From NCBI GenBank assembly GCA_028718545.1, contig JAQULT010000013.1, positions 1 through 41,915 on the forward strand: a DNA stretch of 41,915 nt, read 5' to 3'. The DNA is from Fidelibacterota bacterium (lineage in GTDB: Bacteria > Fidelibacterota > Fidelibacteria > Fidelibacterales > Fidelibacteraceae). Positions 24,477 through 32,949 of this stretch are shown in pieces. Both the position numbers and the translations under genes were made by a program. Below the pieces are notes generated by a model, which was given only the letters and a program-made list of their open reading frames with translations, had not been told where the DNA came from and did no database searches. Numbering within the stretch: the stretch's first letter is position 1; every line of letters begins with the position of its first letter.

Positions 24477-25151
24477 ATGAATATTTATGAAAAGCTATTG
24501 CAAAACCCGCTGTTCCGGGGATTGGAAATGCCGGTATTGCGGCATCTTCTGGAGGAAGTGAGCTATCAGCGGAAAAATTACCCGCCGGAAGCGTTTATTG
24601 CCCGTGGCGGGGAGGAAAGCGCGGGAATCCATTTATTGCTGAGCGGCAGTGTCCGTGCGGAAATGAACAGCCTTTCGGGAAAAGTACTGAATATCGAAGA
24701 TATTGAAGGCAAGCGCATTTTGGCGCCGGCCTTTGTTTTTGGCAGGAACAACCGCTATCCCGTTGATATTATTGCAAACCGCGAGACAGAGTGCCTTTTT
24801 TTGACACGCCATGTGTTTTTGCGGCTGCTGCGGATGAATGAGATGTTGTTGAAAAATTACCTGGATCTTATATCGGACCGGGCGCAATTCTTATCGGAAA
24901 AACTGCGTTTTCTCAGCCTGTATAAAATTCGCAGTAAAATCGCGCATTATCTTCTTGAACTAAACCGGGGAAACGGCCAATATAGCTTTCGTCTGCCACT
25001 TTCCCATTCCCGGCTTGCGGAGCTTTTTGGTGTTGCGCGACCGTCGTTCACGCGCAGTTTGCATGAGCTCGAAAAACGAGATCTGATCCGCATCGAAGGG
25101 AAATCAATTAGCATTCTCAATAGGCGTGGACTCGAAAAACTTCTGGAATAA
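24477..25151 (+). CDS. Crp/Fnr-family transcriptional regulator, probable HcpR
   Basis: The 224-residue protein has an N-terminal cyclic-nucleotide-type sensor domain (about 15-120, with HLLLSGSVRAEM), a long dimer helix (about 125-155) and a C-terminal helix-turn-helix (LSHSRLAELFGVARPSFTRSLHELEKRDLI). It has no cysteine set for an Fe-S cluster like Fnr, so any redox or NO sensing would need haem or another cofactor. It is divergent from hcp with a shared palindrome, as known for HcpR-type regulators of hybrid-cluster protein genes, so control of hcp and of itself is likely. AGGAG lies eight bases before the ATG. Confidence 0.85.
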   Translation: MNIYEKLLQNPLFRGLEMPVLRHLLEEVSYQRKNYPPEAFIARGGEESAGIHLLLSGSVRAEMNSLSGKVLNIEDIEGKRILAPAFVFGRNNRYPVDIIANRETECLFLTRHVFLRLLRMNEMLLKNYLDLISDRAQFLSEKLRFLSLYKIRSKIAHYLLELNRGNGQYSFRLPLSHSRLAELFGVARPSFTRSLHELEKRDLIRIEGKSISILNRRGLEKLLE

Positions 25152-25197
25152 GCCCTCCCATAATAATGAATGATCGGGAAGCCGCGGATTCATTTTA

Positions 25198-25213
25198 TGT
25201 GATCCCTGTCACA
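25198..25213. promoter_or_regulatory. Crp-consensus binding site
   Basis: TGTGATCCCTGTCACA is a perfect TGTGA-N6-TCACA dyad, the textbook core for Crp-type proteins. It lies between the regulator and the DUF2851 gene, about 65-80 bases before the latter's start. It differs from the GGTAACA palindrome at 24434, so a second Crp-family protein may use it. Confidence 0.5.
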
Positions 25214-25277
25214 GCCAAAAATTCCGGCTGGGCAAAGGGAGAAAAAATATTTATTTTCAGTAAAAAGGGGGATGGAA

Positions 25278-26519
25278 ATGAAAATAAGATCTTTTCAGCA
25301 TTACCTTGAATTGTTCGAACCGCGGGAATTATACGTATCGGAGCTGCGCCTGCAGAAAGCCTGGATCGCCGCGCTCTGGAAAAAAGCGCGTGTCTGTACT
25401 GACGGCCGCGTTTTGAAAGTGATCTGTCCGGGCCGGCATAATCTTACGGAGGGGCCGGATTTCCGGGGGGCCCGTGTCTTTGTGGGCGAGCGGCTGTTCG
25501 AAGGGGATATTGAAGTGCACCGCCATGCCGGAGACTGGTACGCACACGGTCATCAGCATGATACACGTTACCAGAACTGCATTCTTCACCTGGTCTTTCA
25601 TCCCCCGGCCCCGGGCATGCTTGTCCGCGACAAAGCCGGTCGCGCAATCCCCACCTGTTATATTGAACTGGAAGAGGTATTGTCGTTGGAACCCCGGGAA
25701 AGCTGCCGGGAATTTTGCGCCGATCCGGAAGCTTGTTTTGCCGTGTTGCAGGAACACGGCTGGCGCAGGGCCGAACAGAAGATCCGTTATTTTTATCGCC
25801 AGCACGAGCGTTTCCCCTATGATGTCATGATGTTTTGGGGTTTGTTCAAGGCCTGTGGCTATGCGCATAACGAAGAGAATATGATTCGCCTGTTTATGCT
25901 TTTCCCCTGGGAAGATTATATAGGCGGGCGGCTGAAAAAGGACCTTATCCACGAGCGGCTGATGGATCTGGCAGGTTTTGGGGCCGAATTGCCGGTGCGG
26001 GCGCCGATTCGCTGGACTTATTCGGGAACGCGGCCGCCGCATTATCCCGAACGCCGTATTGCCTGGCTTTCCGCCCTGCTGCAGAAATTTTACGGGATTC
26101 CCGCTGCGGAAACACTGTATGAATTGCTGGATCAGGATTTGCGCTGGGAGCGTATGTTCCGGCGTTTCTTCAGCGCGGAAACGGAGGAGATCCCAAAAGC
26201 CAGTGAACCGGGTTCTGCAATAAGAAAGGAGATCGTACTGAATACGCTCCTTCCCCTGATGGAGGCCATAAGACTTGAAAAGAAAGATTCTCCCGCAAAA
26301 GCTTCGGTAATCCGTAATTATATGAAAAATGCCGGCCTTCCGCAAATTTACGGCGTTGCGGACAATTTTTACCGGCGCATCGGCATTCCGGAAAAAGATA
26401 AACGTCGCAGGAACTGGATGTGTGCCCAGGGGATTCTCTATATTCGCGACCATTACTGCAGTCAGGAACTGATGCATTGCTGTCCGATTTGCACGCTGGC
26501 ACAGGGTAAAACGCAATAA
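25278..26519 (+). CDS. DUF2851 family protein
   Basis: The product of 413 residues matches the uncharacterised DUF2851 family, common in FCB bacteria. It has the segment PGRHNLTEGPDFRGARV, then GDIEVHRHAGDWYAHGHQHD and Y-x-N-C-I-L-H-L-V-F, and a C-terminal cysteine-rich end (AQGILYIRDHYC, then CCPICTLAQG). The His/Asp-rich GDIEVH...DW..HGH block resembles a metal or nuclease-like centre, but no activity is established. The ATG at 25278 is preferred to 25272 because the AGGGGG site then has normal spacing. It is followed after 50 bases by an rfaE2-like gene, so it probably heads a four-gene operon. Confidence 0.85.
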   Translation: MKIRSFQHYLELFEPRELYVSELRLQKAWIAALWKKARVCTDGRVLKVICPGRHNLTEGPDFRGARVFVGERLFEGDIEVHRHAGDWYAHGHQHDTRYQNCILHLVFHPPAPGMLVRDKAGRAIPTCYIELEEVLSLEPRESCREFCADPEACFAVLQEHGWRRAEQKIRYFYRQHERFPYDVMMFWGLFKACGYAHNEENMIRLFMLFPWEDYIGGRLKKDLIHERLMDLAGFGAELPVRAPIRWTYSGTRPPHYPERRIAWLSALLQKFYGIPAAETLYELLDQDLRWERMFRRFFSAETEEIPKASEPGSAIRKEIVLNTLLPLMEAIRLEKKDSPAKASVIRNYMKNAGLPQIYGVADNFYRRIGIPEKDKRRRNWMCAQGILYIRDHYCSQELMHCCPICTLAQGKTQ

Positions 26520-26569
26520 AAGCGAATTTTTATTGGTTTCATCTATGAAATAATCGTACATTTCCACAA

Positions 26570-27052
26570 ATGAAAAAAGTCTATACAACCACGGAATGGC
26601 CGGCTTTGTTGCAACAGTGCACACAATGGAAAAAAGACGGAGACACGCTGGTTTTCACGAATGGTTGTTTTGACGGACTGCATCCCGGACACCGGGCTTT
26701 GCTTGCTTTTGCGGGGGAACAGGGGAAGCGGCTCATCGTTGCGCTGAATGACGATGCGGGTGTACGCAAACTCAAGGGCACCGGCAGGCCCCGTAATACG
26801 GAAGCGCTGCGTGCAAAAGCCATATTGGAACAGTCCGCCGTGGATGCCGTGGTGTTCTTTGGCGATCCGACACCGGAAAGACTTATCCGGCTGCTGCATC
26901 CGGATTGCTTGATAAAAGGAGGCGATTACAGCCCGGAAACGATTGCGGGTGCGGACTTTGTCCGCAGTTACGGCGGCCGGCTACTGATCTTTCCGCGTAT
27001 TTCCGGCTTTTCAAGTTCGGATCTGTATGCGGAGAAGAAAGAAAAACTTTGA
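26570..27052 (+). CDS. rfaE2: ADP-heptose synthase-type nucleotidyltransferase (RfaE2/HldE C-domain)
   Basis: This stand-alone cytidylyltransferase-fold enzyme of 160 residues corresponds to the C-terminal half of HldE. It has FTNGCFDGLHPGH with the HxGH motif at 38-41, then LKGTGRPRN, KGGDY and the C-terminal SGFSSSDLY. Such enzymes join D-glycero-beta-D-manno-heptose 1-phosphate to ATP to give ADP-heptose for LPS core. No kinase half (RfaE1) is in the window. Relatives with other sugar or polyol substrates exist, so the exact substrate is inferred. Confidence 0.88.
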   Translation: MKKVYTTTEWPALLQQCTQWKKDGDTLVFTNGCFDGLHPGHRALLAFAGEQGKRLIVALNDDAGVRKLKGTGRPRNTEALRAKAILEQSAVDAVVFFGDPTPERLIRLLHPDCLIKGGDYSPETIAGADFVRSYGGRLLIFPRISGFSSSDLYAEKKEKL

Positions 27053-27082
27053 AACAAAAAAGGGAGCGAAGGTGTTTTTCTG

Positions 27083-27904
27083 ATGATGAGAAAACAATTA
27101 AAATGGCTTTTCCTTTTTTCTGCGGGACTGTTTGTATTCCTAATCCCTCTTGCGGGTCAGGATATCCTGAAAATAATTGAGGGTTACGGAAGGGACTCGG
27201 TTTCGGCTTTTTCCATCGATGACGCCCAGGAGGAAGCGGCCCGGCTTTTTAATCTGATCCTGGAACCGGATGGTGCAATTGCCACACAACGGGCAGAACA
27301 GTATTTGGCCGAAAGCAAATCCGGCCCCGTAAAAGCCTATCTTTGCGTCATGCTTGCCGACTATGCTTTTGTCAACAAACAGGACACTCCGGGACTGAAT
27401 TATTTGAAACGTGCCGTAGATGAGTTTGACCCCATTCGCAATGACAGTTATTACCGGCTGGTCCTGTACCGTGCCCAGAAACAGATCGAGGAATCCCCCG
27501 GCAAGACCGAAGCGAACAAAAAAAGCGTCTTGACAGAATATTCACCGGCACCGATCAGCAATGAACCGGCAGCAGCCGCAGTCATACCGGATCCCAAACC
27601 GGCGGTGGCAACGGCAGAAACGACGGTTCCCGCAACTCCGGAAAGCACAGTTGCCAAGACAGTCAATTACCGTATTCAGATCGGTGCTTTTTCCCTTCAG
27701 GAAAACGCCTGGCGCAAACAGGAATTTTTCGAGAACGAAGGATACGAAGTCGAAATTGAAAAACGCGAAAGCACAACAACACCGCTTTTTCTTGTTCGTG
27801 TCGGCGGATACGAGAATTACGAAGAGGCGCGGCAGGCGCTTTCGCTCCTAAAAGCCCGTTATCCTTCCGAAGAAGGGATTGTGGTTAAAACCGTTAAAAA
27901 ATGA
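27083..27904 (+). CDS. Secreted SPOR-domain protein
   Basis: The 273-residue protein has a signal peptide ending near PLAGQ. A helical, TPR-like segment follows (about 45-135, e.g. EQYLAESKSGPVKAYLCVML). Next comes a low-complexity Pro/Ala/Thr linker (about 150-192), then a C-terminal SPOR domain (about 195-270, YRIQIGAFSLQENAWRKQ ... LFLVRVGGYENYEEARQAL). SPOR domains bind peptidoglycan stripped of stem peptides, often at division sites. The stop overlaps the next gene by ATGA, so it is translationally coupled to the PorZ-like protein. Confidence 0.88.
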   Translation: MMRKQLKWLFLFSAGLFVFLIPLAGQDILKIIEGYGRDSVSAFSIDDAQEEAARLFNLILEPDGAIATQRAEQYLAESKSGPVKAYLCVMLADYAFVNKQDTPGLNYLKRAVDEFDPIRNDSYYRLVLYRAQKQIEESPGKTEANKKSVLTEYSPAPISNEPAAAAVIPDPKPAVATAETTVPATPESTVAKTVNYRIQIGAFSLQENAWRKQEFFENEGYEVEIEKRESTTTPLFLVRVGGYENYEEARQALSLLKARYPSEEGIVVKTVKK

Positions 27905-30252
27905 AGAAACCTTTCCGGATCCCCGTTTTTTTTCTGTTCGTTTTTTATCCTTTGAGCGCCATTGTGGGCGACTGGATCTCTTATGGTTCACAATTGACGC
28001 TCCGGGATCTGTATCTGGAGGGAACCACCCTGCGTGCCGCAAGCCGGGGAGGCTTTGTCGAATTTGATCTGCTTCATGAACAATTTGTTCCGGTAACCGC
28101 AGATGAACAAGCCGCCCATATTGACCTGAACCGCTTTTATGTCAACAGCGATGCTTCGGAATGGTATTCCTATCAGAGCGGTGCTAAGGGCATCAGCTCG
28201 GTGACCGCAGAAGGCAGGGTCAGCTACTACGACCTCAATTTCAACACCGTTTCCGCTTTTACCGGAAATGATCAGCATGTATTTGCCGTATACAAAAAAG
28301 ATTTTACTCCCGGCGTTGTACATTTCGTCAAATATTTCGACCGCTATATTTTTCAGGACCTTTACGATCAGTTCCCGGGTTCGCCGGCGGAATTGTACGA
28401 TATCGCTCTGGTGGGAGACAGTATCTATATTGCCGCAGACGGTGGTATATATCGTGCCTGGTTAAACAATTCCAATCTTAAACCCGCATCCGCATGGACT
28501 GCCGTGGACATGGACAGCAGCCGGGGGGTTATCCGTCTTGCCGCACAGAACGACACCCTTTACTATGTTAGCTCGGATCATGTCCTTTATGCCCGCTCTC
28601 CGGACGGCAATACCAAACTTCTGGAACCCGGCGAAGCACCGGTCGGTTTTATGTACCGGAACGGCAGCCTGTACTTCGGAACGCAAAGTGCCGTTTACGA
28701 TCTTAACAAAAAGCTGGAAATCTACCGCAGTAATGAGGTGCTCAGCGGTTTTTTGGTGAACGGAAACAGCCTTTGGCTGGCGCGTGAAGGCAAGGGCTTG
28801 TTGCGGACCCCGCTTTCGGGCGGTGACAGCACGGAGTTCATCCCCAATACCATGATGCAGCTGCAGGCCAATGCCCTGGCGATTGATGCGGAACGTAAGC
28901 TCTATGTGACCGGTATTAACGGAGTCGCGGTCCTGAATGAGCGCCACTGGCATAACTATGTGTTTTCGCCTTACCGCGAAAGCTTTCAGGAAACGGTTCC
29001 CGCAGAAGCGTTTTCGGCGGATACTCTGAACATTTCCTATATCATCGGCGGACAAACCGCCGTGTATGATGCGCTTATCTCCTCTTCCGGAGAGCTGTAT
29101 TTTTCGCTCACGGATATTTCCGCCATTACCCTGAGCGGGCAGAATCCGGAAGCACAGGGCCCCGGCGCGCTGGTCCGCATGAATTTGAACGATCCCCGGG
29201 AATATACCGTATATGATACTACCGGCGGCATCATCGTCGGTACCCAGGAGCTGGGCGGGAGTCCCTGGTATTTAAAGGTACGGGGCCTGGAGGAGGACCG
29301 TTTCGGAAACATCTGGGTACTGAATGTTCATACTTTGGACGCTAAGCCGCTGATCCGTTTTGGAAAGGACGGCAGCATCCGGAAATATTCCGTTGAAGAG
29401 AGCAATGGCACCCTGCAGGTTCTGGCCCGGGAAATGGTATTTGACAATGCCGGCCGCCTGTGGATAGCCAATGAAGCGCGGCAGGCTGACATTCCCCGAA
29501 CGACCGGTGGCGTGACGGTCTATGATCCGCAAAGCGGTATTTGGCGGCTGATCACCACGGCGGACGGACTTATCAGCAACGATGTGAATTCCATTGCAAT
29601 GGACCCGCTGACAGGCAGTATCTGGGTCGCGACGGCAGCGGGCGTCCAGATGATACGCAACCCGGGGACCTTGAGTGCCGGCACGATATTCAGCCTTAAT
29701 CCCCCATTGGATGGTCTCAGTGGAATGCTGGCCAAAAAGATCCGCATCGATCCCAAGGGCAATAAATGGATTCTTACACAAAGCCAGGGCGTTCAGATCT
29801 TTCTCAGCAACAACACCTGGTTCAACGAAGGCAAGGGCTTGCGCCGGAGCAATTCGGGACTTTTGGATGATGTTGTGTATGACCTGGTCTTTGACACCCG
29901 GGAAGGTTACGCCTACCTATTGACAGCATCCGGACTGAACCGCTATGAAAGCCCCTGGACCGAAAGCCGCAGCAGCATGAGCGATCTGCGGATCTTTCCG
30001 CAGCCTTTCCGCCCCGGCCTTGACTCGCGTATCGTGGTCGACGGACTGGCGGAACAAACACAGGTCAGTATCAGCACCCTGGATGGCCGCGTACTGATAA
30101 CATTTGCACCCAATTCACCGGAACACTACGGTAAGCAGATTATTTGGGACGGGAAACTGCCCGGCGGGAATCCTATTCCGCGGGGCGTCTATATGATCTT
30201 TGCAAGAAATATCAACGGTCTGCGCGTTAGCGCAAAATTCGCAGTGGAATAA
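27901..30252 (+). CDS. PorZ-like two-component-regulator-type beta-propeller, secreted
   Basis: The 783-residue product has a signal peptide (about 1-20). Propeller blades follow with repeats of the type GSIWVATAAGVQMI, GNIWVLN, LWIANEA and ADGLISNDVNSIAMD, typical of the two-component-regulator propeller and of PorZ. The last 75 residues resemble a FlgD-Ig/T9SS-type C-terminal domain (WDGKLPGGNPIPRGVYMIFAR ending KFAVE). In Bacteroidota PorZ is part of the type IX attachment complex. Whether a type IX system exists here cannot be seen. It is coupled to the SPOR gene and closed by a hairpin at 30336. Confidence 0.75.
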   Translation: MKKPFRIPVFFLFVFYPLSAIVGDWISYGSQLTLRDLYLEGTTLRAASRGGFVEFDLLHEQFVPVTADEQAAHIDLNRFYVNSDASEWYSYQSGAKGISSVTAEGRVSYYDLNFNTVSAFTGNDQHVFAVYKKDFTPGVVHFVKYFDRYIFQDLYDQFPGSPAELYDIALVGDSIYIAADGGIYRAWLNNSNLKPASAWTAVDMDSSRGVIRLAAQNDTLYYVSSDHVLYARSPDGNTKLLEPGEAPVGFMYRNGSLYFGTQSAVYDLNKKLEIYRSNEVLSGFLVNGNSLWLAREGKGLLRTPLSGGDSTEFIPNTMMQLQANALAIDAERKLYVTGINGVAVLNERHWHNYVFSPYRESFQETVPAEAFSADTLNISYIIGGQTAVYDALISSSGELYFSLTDISAITLSGQNPEAQGPGALVRMNLNDPREYTVYDTTGGIIVGTQELGGSPWYLKVRGLEEDRFGNIWVLNVHTLDAKPLIRFGKDGSIRKYSVEESNGTLQVLAREMVFDNAGRLWIANEARQADIPRTTGGVTVYDPQSGIWRLITTADGLISNDVNSIAMDPLTGSIWVATAAGVQMIRNPGTLSAGTIFSLNPPLDGLSGMLAKKIRIDPKGNKWILTQSQGVQIFLSNNTWFNEGKGLRRSNSGLLDDVVYDLVFDTREGYAYLLTASGLNRYESPWTESRSSMSDLRIFPQPFRPGLDSRIVVDGLAEQTQVSISTLDGRVLITFAPNSPEHYGKQIIWDGKLPGGNPIPRGVYMIFARNINGLRVSAKFAVE

Positions 30253-30335
30253 TTTTTCATCAAGTCAATAAGAAAGAAAAACATAGCGGCGGAAGGAGCG
30301 GGGGTTTCCAAAGCCGTGCCGACGCGTGATAAAAG

Positions 30336-30366
30336 ATTTGAGTCAATTAATTTGACTCAAATTTTA
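30336..30366 (+). terminator. Terminator of the DUF2851-PorZ operon
   Basis: ATTTGAGTCAA (30336-30346) and TTGACTCAAAT (30352-30362) form a perfect 11-bp inverted repeat around five bases, followed by TTTTA. It is less GC-rich than usual, so an operator is an alternative. Confidence 0.65.
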
Positions 30367-30403
30367 TACATACCCCCAAAGCCAATTTTTACGCACAAAA
30401 AGA

Positions 30404-30428
30404 AAACCCGCCTCGAAGAGACGGGTTT
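30404..30428 (-). terminator. Terminator of the glycosyltransferase gene
   Basis: AAACCCG (30404-30410) pairs with CGGGTTT (30422-30428), with CTC/GAG extending the stem above one mismatch. In the minus direction TTTTCTTTTT follows, a good U-run just after the gene's end at 30446. Confidence 0.8.
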
Positions 30429-30445
30429 ATTGTCTGCCTTTGGAC

Positions 30446-31993
30446 TCAGGCTTTTTTATTCATAGCCCGGCGCCGCAGAATGGTCTCCATGCGAACCCAG
30501 TCTTTGGCATTGTCGTTCCGGTCAATAGTGTGCTGATCGATACTGTGATCCGTGCCGCCGGAGTGGCGGATCACTTTATAGATCGGATCCCATACGCGGC
30601 CGATCTTATACTGTTCGGAAACCTTCAGGACCAGCTCGTAATCTTCCCCGTAATTGCGGGCATAGGGATCGTCGTTGATGCTGAAATAACCGATATTCTT
30701 AATTACTTCAATGCGCGCGGAACGCGGAGCGCCGGCGCCGTTGATGCGAAGAAGATTGTTACGGCCGTTGTCATCGGTCCATTCGTCATGGGTCACGACC
30801 GGGATCTCTTTTACGCGGGTAATGGAGCCGTCGTCATGTTTTTCCCAAACCTCGTAAGAACCGATTACCATGGCGATTTCGGGATTGCTGTCGTAAACGG
30901 TCAGGATCTTTTCTACCGCGTCTTCGATCAGCTGATCATCGGAATCAAGCTGAACATAATATTTCCCGCGGGCCATTTTTGCACCCAGATTCAGACAGAG
31001 ACCGATACTGTTGATATCCAGCACGCAAAGACGGACTTCCGGTTTGTTCGGGTCATAGTTCTTTCCGCCTTTCATATAGCTGCGGACAACATCCGCGGTG
31101 GGGTCTTTTCCCCCGCCGTTGACCATGACGATGACCTCGATGTCCTGAACGGTTTGGCGCTGAACGCTGTCAATGGCCGGGCCGATGAATTCGGGGCGAT
31201 TGCCGACCGGAATGATAACAGAGGCCTTAAGAGTGGAAACGTCTTTGTGGGACTTCTCTTTCGGCATCAATTTTCCCGGCGCAAGATAGGCTCCGATACG
31301 TTTCAAATGTTCGGTAAAGACGCGCTCCGCTTCCAGCTGGATGTCCTTTCCGGCTTTAAGATAATCGAAGACATCCGCTTTTTTCCCGGCAGCGACCACG
31401 CGGTAATACGAACCGCTATAGCGATTGGCAATCCGGTAGAGTTTGTGTTTTTCCGAGATTTTCAGGCGCAGATCGTAGATCTGATTATATTTGACGGAAG
31501 CATCAAATCCGCCGATCGCTTCCAGCGCACTTTTCCGGATAAAATACACCTTTCCGAAATCCATATTGTCGCGGACGCGGCCGATATGATGATCCAGCAA
31601 ATGGATTTCCTTTACCTCGCCTTTGTCTTCAAGCTCATAGCTGGTATAAAAAAGGCCGGCATCTTTCTGGCGTTCCGCACCGATCATAAAACCGTCGACG
31701 GCAGCTTTTTTCATGATCACCGGATTGTCGCGATTGTCGATGAACAGGATCCATTCACCTTCCGCCATATTCAGCGCCCTGTTCATGTTCAGGGAAAGAT
31801 CATCCCGGCATTCCAGGATACGAGGCCTAATCGCGGAAAAATGTGTCAGGGCTTCTTCCTTATCACAGGTGATCAGAATGAATTCAAGGTCTTTGTAGCT
31901 TTGACCCGCAAGCCCTTCGACCTGTGCCCGGATATGCTTTTCATCAAATTCTTTTGCTTTGTAATAGTGCAGGACAACACTCACTTTTGCCAT
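30446..31993 (-). CDS. Tandem family-2 glycosyltransferase
   Basis: The 515-residue protein carries two GT-A (GT2-like) domains. The first (about 1-220) starts MAKVSVVLHYYKAKEFDEKHI; at the usual DxD place it has FIDNRDN, and IGGFDASVKYNQIYDLRLK follows. The second (about 265-500) has ASVIIPVGNRPEFIGPAIDSV, the clear metal-binding stretch QLDSDDQ and NYGEDYELVLKVSE. The second domain looks catalytic, the first may be weaker or regulatory. There is no membrane segment. Substrates cannot be told; cell-surface polysaccharide or protein glycosylation is likely. It has its own AAGGA site and a possible TATACT -10 element at 32026-32021. Confidence 0.85.
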   Translation of the reverse strand: MAKVSVVLHYYKAKEFDEKHIRAQVEGLAGQSYKDLEFILITCDKEEALTHFSAIRPRILECRDDLSLNMNRALNMAEGEWILFIDNRDNPVIMKKAAVDGFMIGAERQKDAGLFYTSYELEDKGEVKEIHLLDHHIGRVRDNMDFGKVYFIRKSALEAIGGFDASVKYNQIYDLRLKISEKHKLYRIANRYSGSYYRVVAAGKKADVFDYLKAGKDIQLEAERVFTEHLKRIGAYLAPGKLMPKEKSHKDVSTLKASVIIPVGNRPEFIGPAIDSVQRQTVQDIEVIVMVNGGGKDPTADVVRSYMKGGKNYDPNKPEVRLCVLDINSIGLCLNLGAKMARGKYYVQLDSDDQLIEDAVEKILTVYDSNPEIAMVIGSYEVWEKHDDGSITRVKEIPVVTHDEWTDDNGRNNLLRINGAGAPRSARIEVIKNIGYFSINDDPYARNYGEDYELVLKVSEQYKIGRVWDPIYKVIRHSGGTDHSIDQHTIDRNDNAKDWVRMETILRRRAMNKKA

Positions 31994-32020
31994 AATAAAT
32001 CCTTTCTTTTGTTGTCAATT

Positions 32021-32026
32021 AGTATA
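32021..32026 (-). promoter_or_regulatory. Possible -10 element of the glycosyltransferase gene
   Basis: TATACT on the minus strand lies 27 bases before the start codon. No good -35 hexamer is seen 17 bases upstream, so the call is tentative. Confidence 0.35.
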
Positions 32027-32106
32027 CTTACCATTTTTAATATAGGGAAAAACCTTCCTAAAAAAAAGCCTAAAGGGTTTTTACGCAGCAAAAACGGTGA
32101 AAAATA

Positions 32107-32949
32107 TTATACGCGGCCGATAAAAAGAGCCAGCAAACCGATAAACATGATAATTTTCATTACCGAGGCAAGCTGATAGTAATTTACCGCTTTGCGGACC
32201 TGGAATAGCCGGACCATCATCACTACCATTGGGACTCCACCGGCGAAGACAGCAATGAAAAAGAACCATTTATTGTATAATCCGGCAAGATAGGGCAGGG
32301 GTATCATCGGCAGGAAAAACAGGATCATGATCGCTGCGATCACGCGGGTAGAAGCTTCTCCAACAGCCACCGGCAAGGTGTTGCTGTTATTGGCGCCGTC
32401 CCCACTCAGGTCTTCCAGATCCTTGACGATCTCGCGGATGAGCGAGATCATAAAGCAATAAAGCGCAGGGATATAAGCCGGACCCAGATCCCGGAAGGCG
32501 GCGGCCGCAAAAATAAAGGTCAGAGAAGAAAGAAAAGCGACCATTACATTTCCGGCCAGCGGGACATTGCGCAGGTGTTTTGCGTACCAGTACAAAGCGG
32601 GCGTTACGATCAACAGGGAAAGCAGCAGATTCCAGAACCCCAGGATAAGCGCAAAGCCGTTGCCAAAAATAAAGAGTAAATACATATAACGTTTAGCGTT
32701 TTCCGGTGTAACGGTTCCGGAAGGCAGCGGGCGTTTGGGCTTGTTAATACGGTCGATCTCGATATCGTTAAGGTCGTTCAGCGTATTCCCCGCAGCGGTA
32801 ATAAAGGCAACGCAGAGAATGGAAAGTAAAACTTTCCAGACCGGCGGGTAGGGCGAATAGAAGGCGGAAGTGATCAGAATCACCGTTGTTACCAGGGCAA
32901 TATTCGCCGGCCGTGCCAGCATGATATACGGTTTGATCTTCAGATTCAT
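32107..32949 (-). CDS. UbiA-family prenyltransferase, digeranylgeranylglyceryl-phosphate-synthase-like
   Basis: This integral-membrane protein of 280 residues has about eight or nine membrane segments and both UbiA aspartate motifs: NDLNDIEIDRINKPKRPLPSG (about 60-80) and DLEDLSGD (about 180-187). UbiA enzymes attach prenyl chains to ring compounds or, in the archaeal-type branch, to glyceryl phosphate. The short size and NDxxDxExDRINKPxRP pattern fit the (di)geranylgeranylglyceryl-phosphate or chlorophyll/haem-like branch. Which branch applies is inference. The ATG at 32949 overlaps the nhaC stop (ATGA), so it is translationally coupled to nhaC. A weak hairpin with T-run follows around 32058-32082. 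Confidence 0.82.
   Translation of the reverse strand: MNLKIKPYIMLARPANIALVTTVILITSAFYSPYPPVWKVLLSILCVAFITAAGNTLNDLNDIEIDRINKPKRPLPSGTVTPENAKRYMYLLFIFGNGFALILGFWNLLLSLLIVTPALYWYAKHLRNVPLAGNVMVAFLSSLTFIFAAAAFRDLGPAYIPALYCFMISLIREIVKDLEDLSGDGANNSNTLPVAVGEASTRVIAAIMILFFLPMIPLPYLAGLYNKWFFFIAVFAGGVPMVVMMVRLFQVRKAVNYYQLASVMKIIMFIGLLALFIGRV

Noticed and set aside
25329..26624. 431-codon open frame (-) opposite the DUF2851 gene
   Set aside because: The plus frame has the conserved DUF2851 blocks and operon spacing. The minus frame has neither.
30440..32176. 578-codon open frame (+) opposite the glycosyltransferase gene
   Set aside because: It is longer than the true gene but lacks known motifs and runs through the terminator. 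The minus frame has two GT2 domains, a ribosome site and a terminator.
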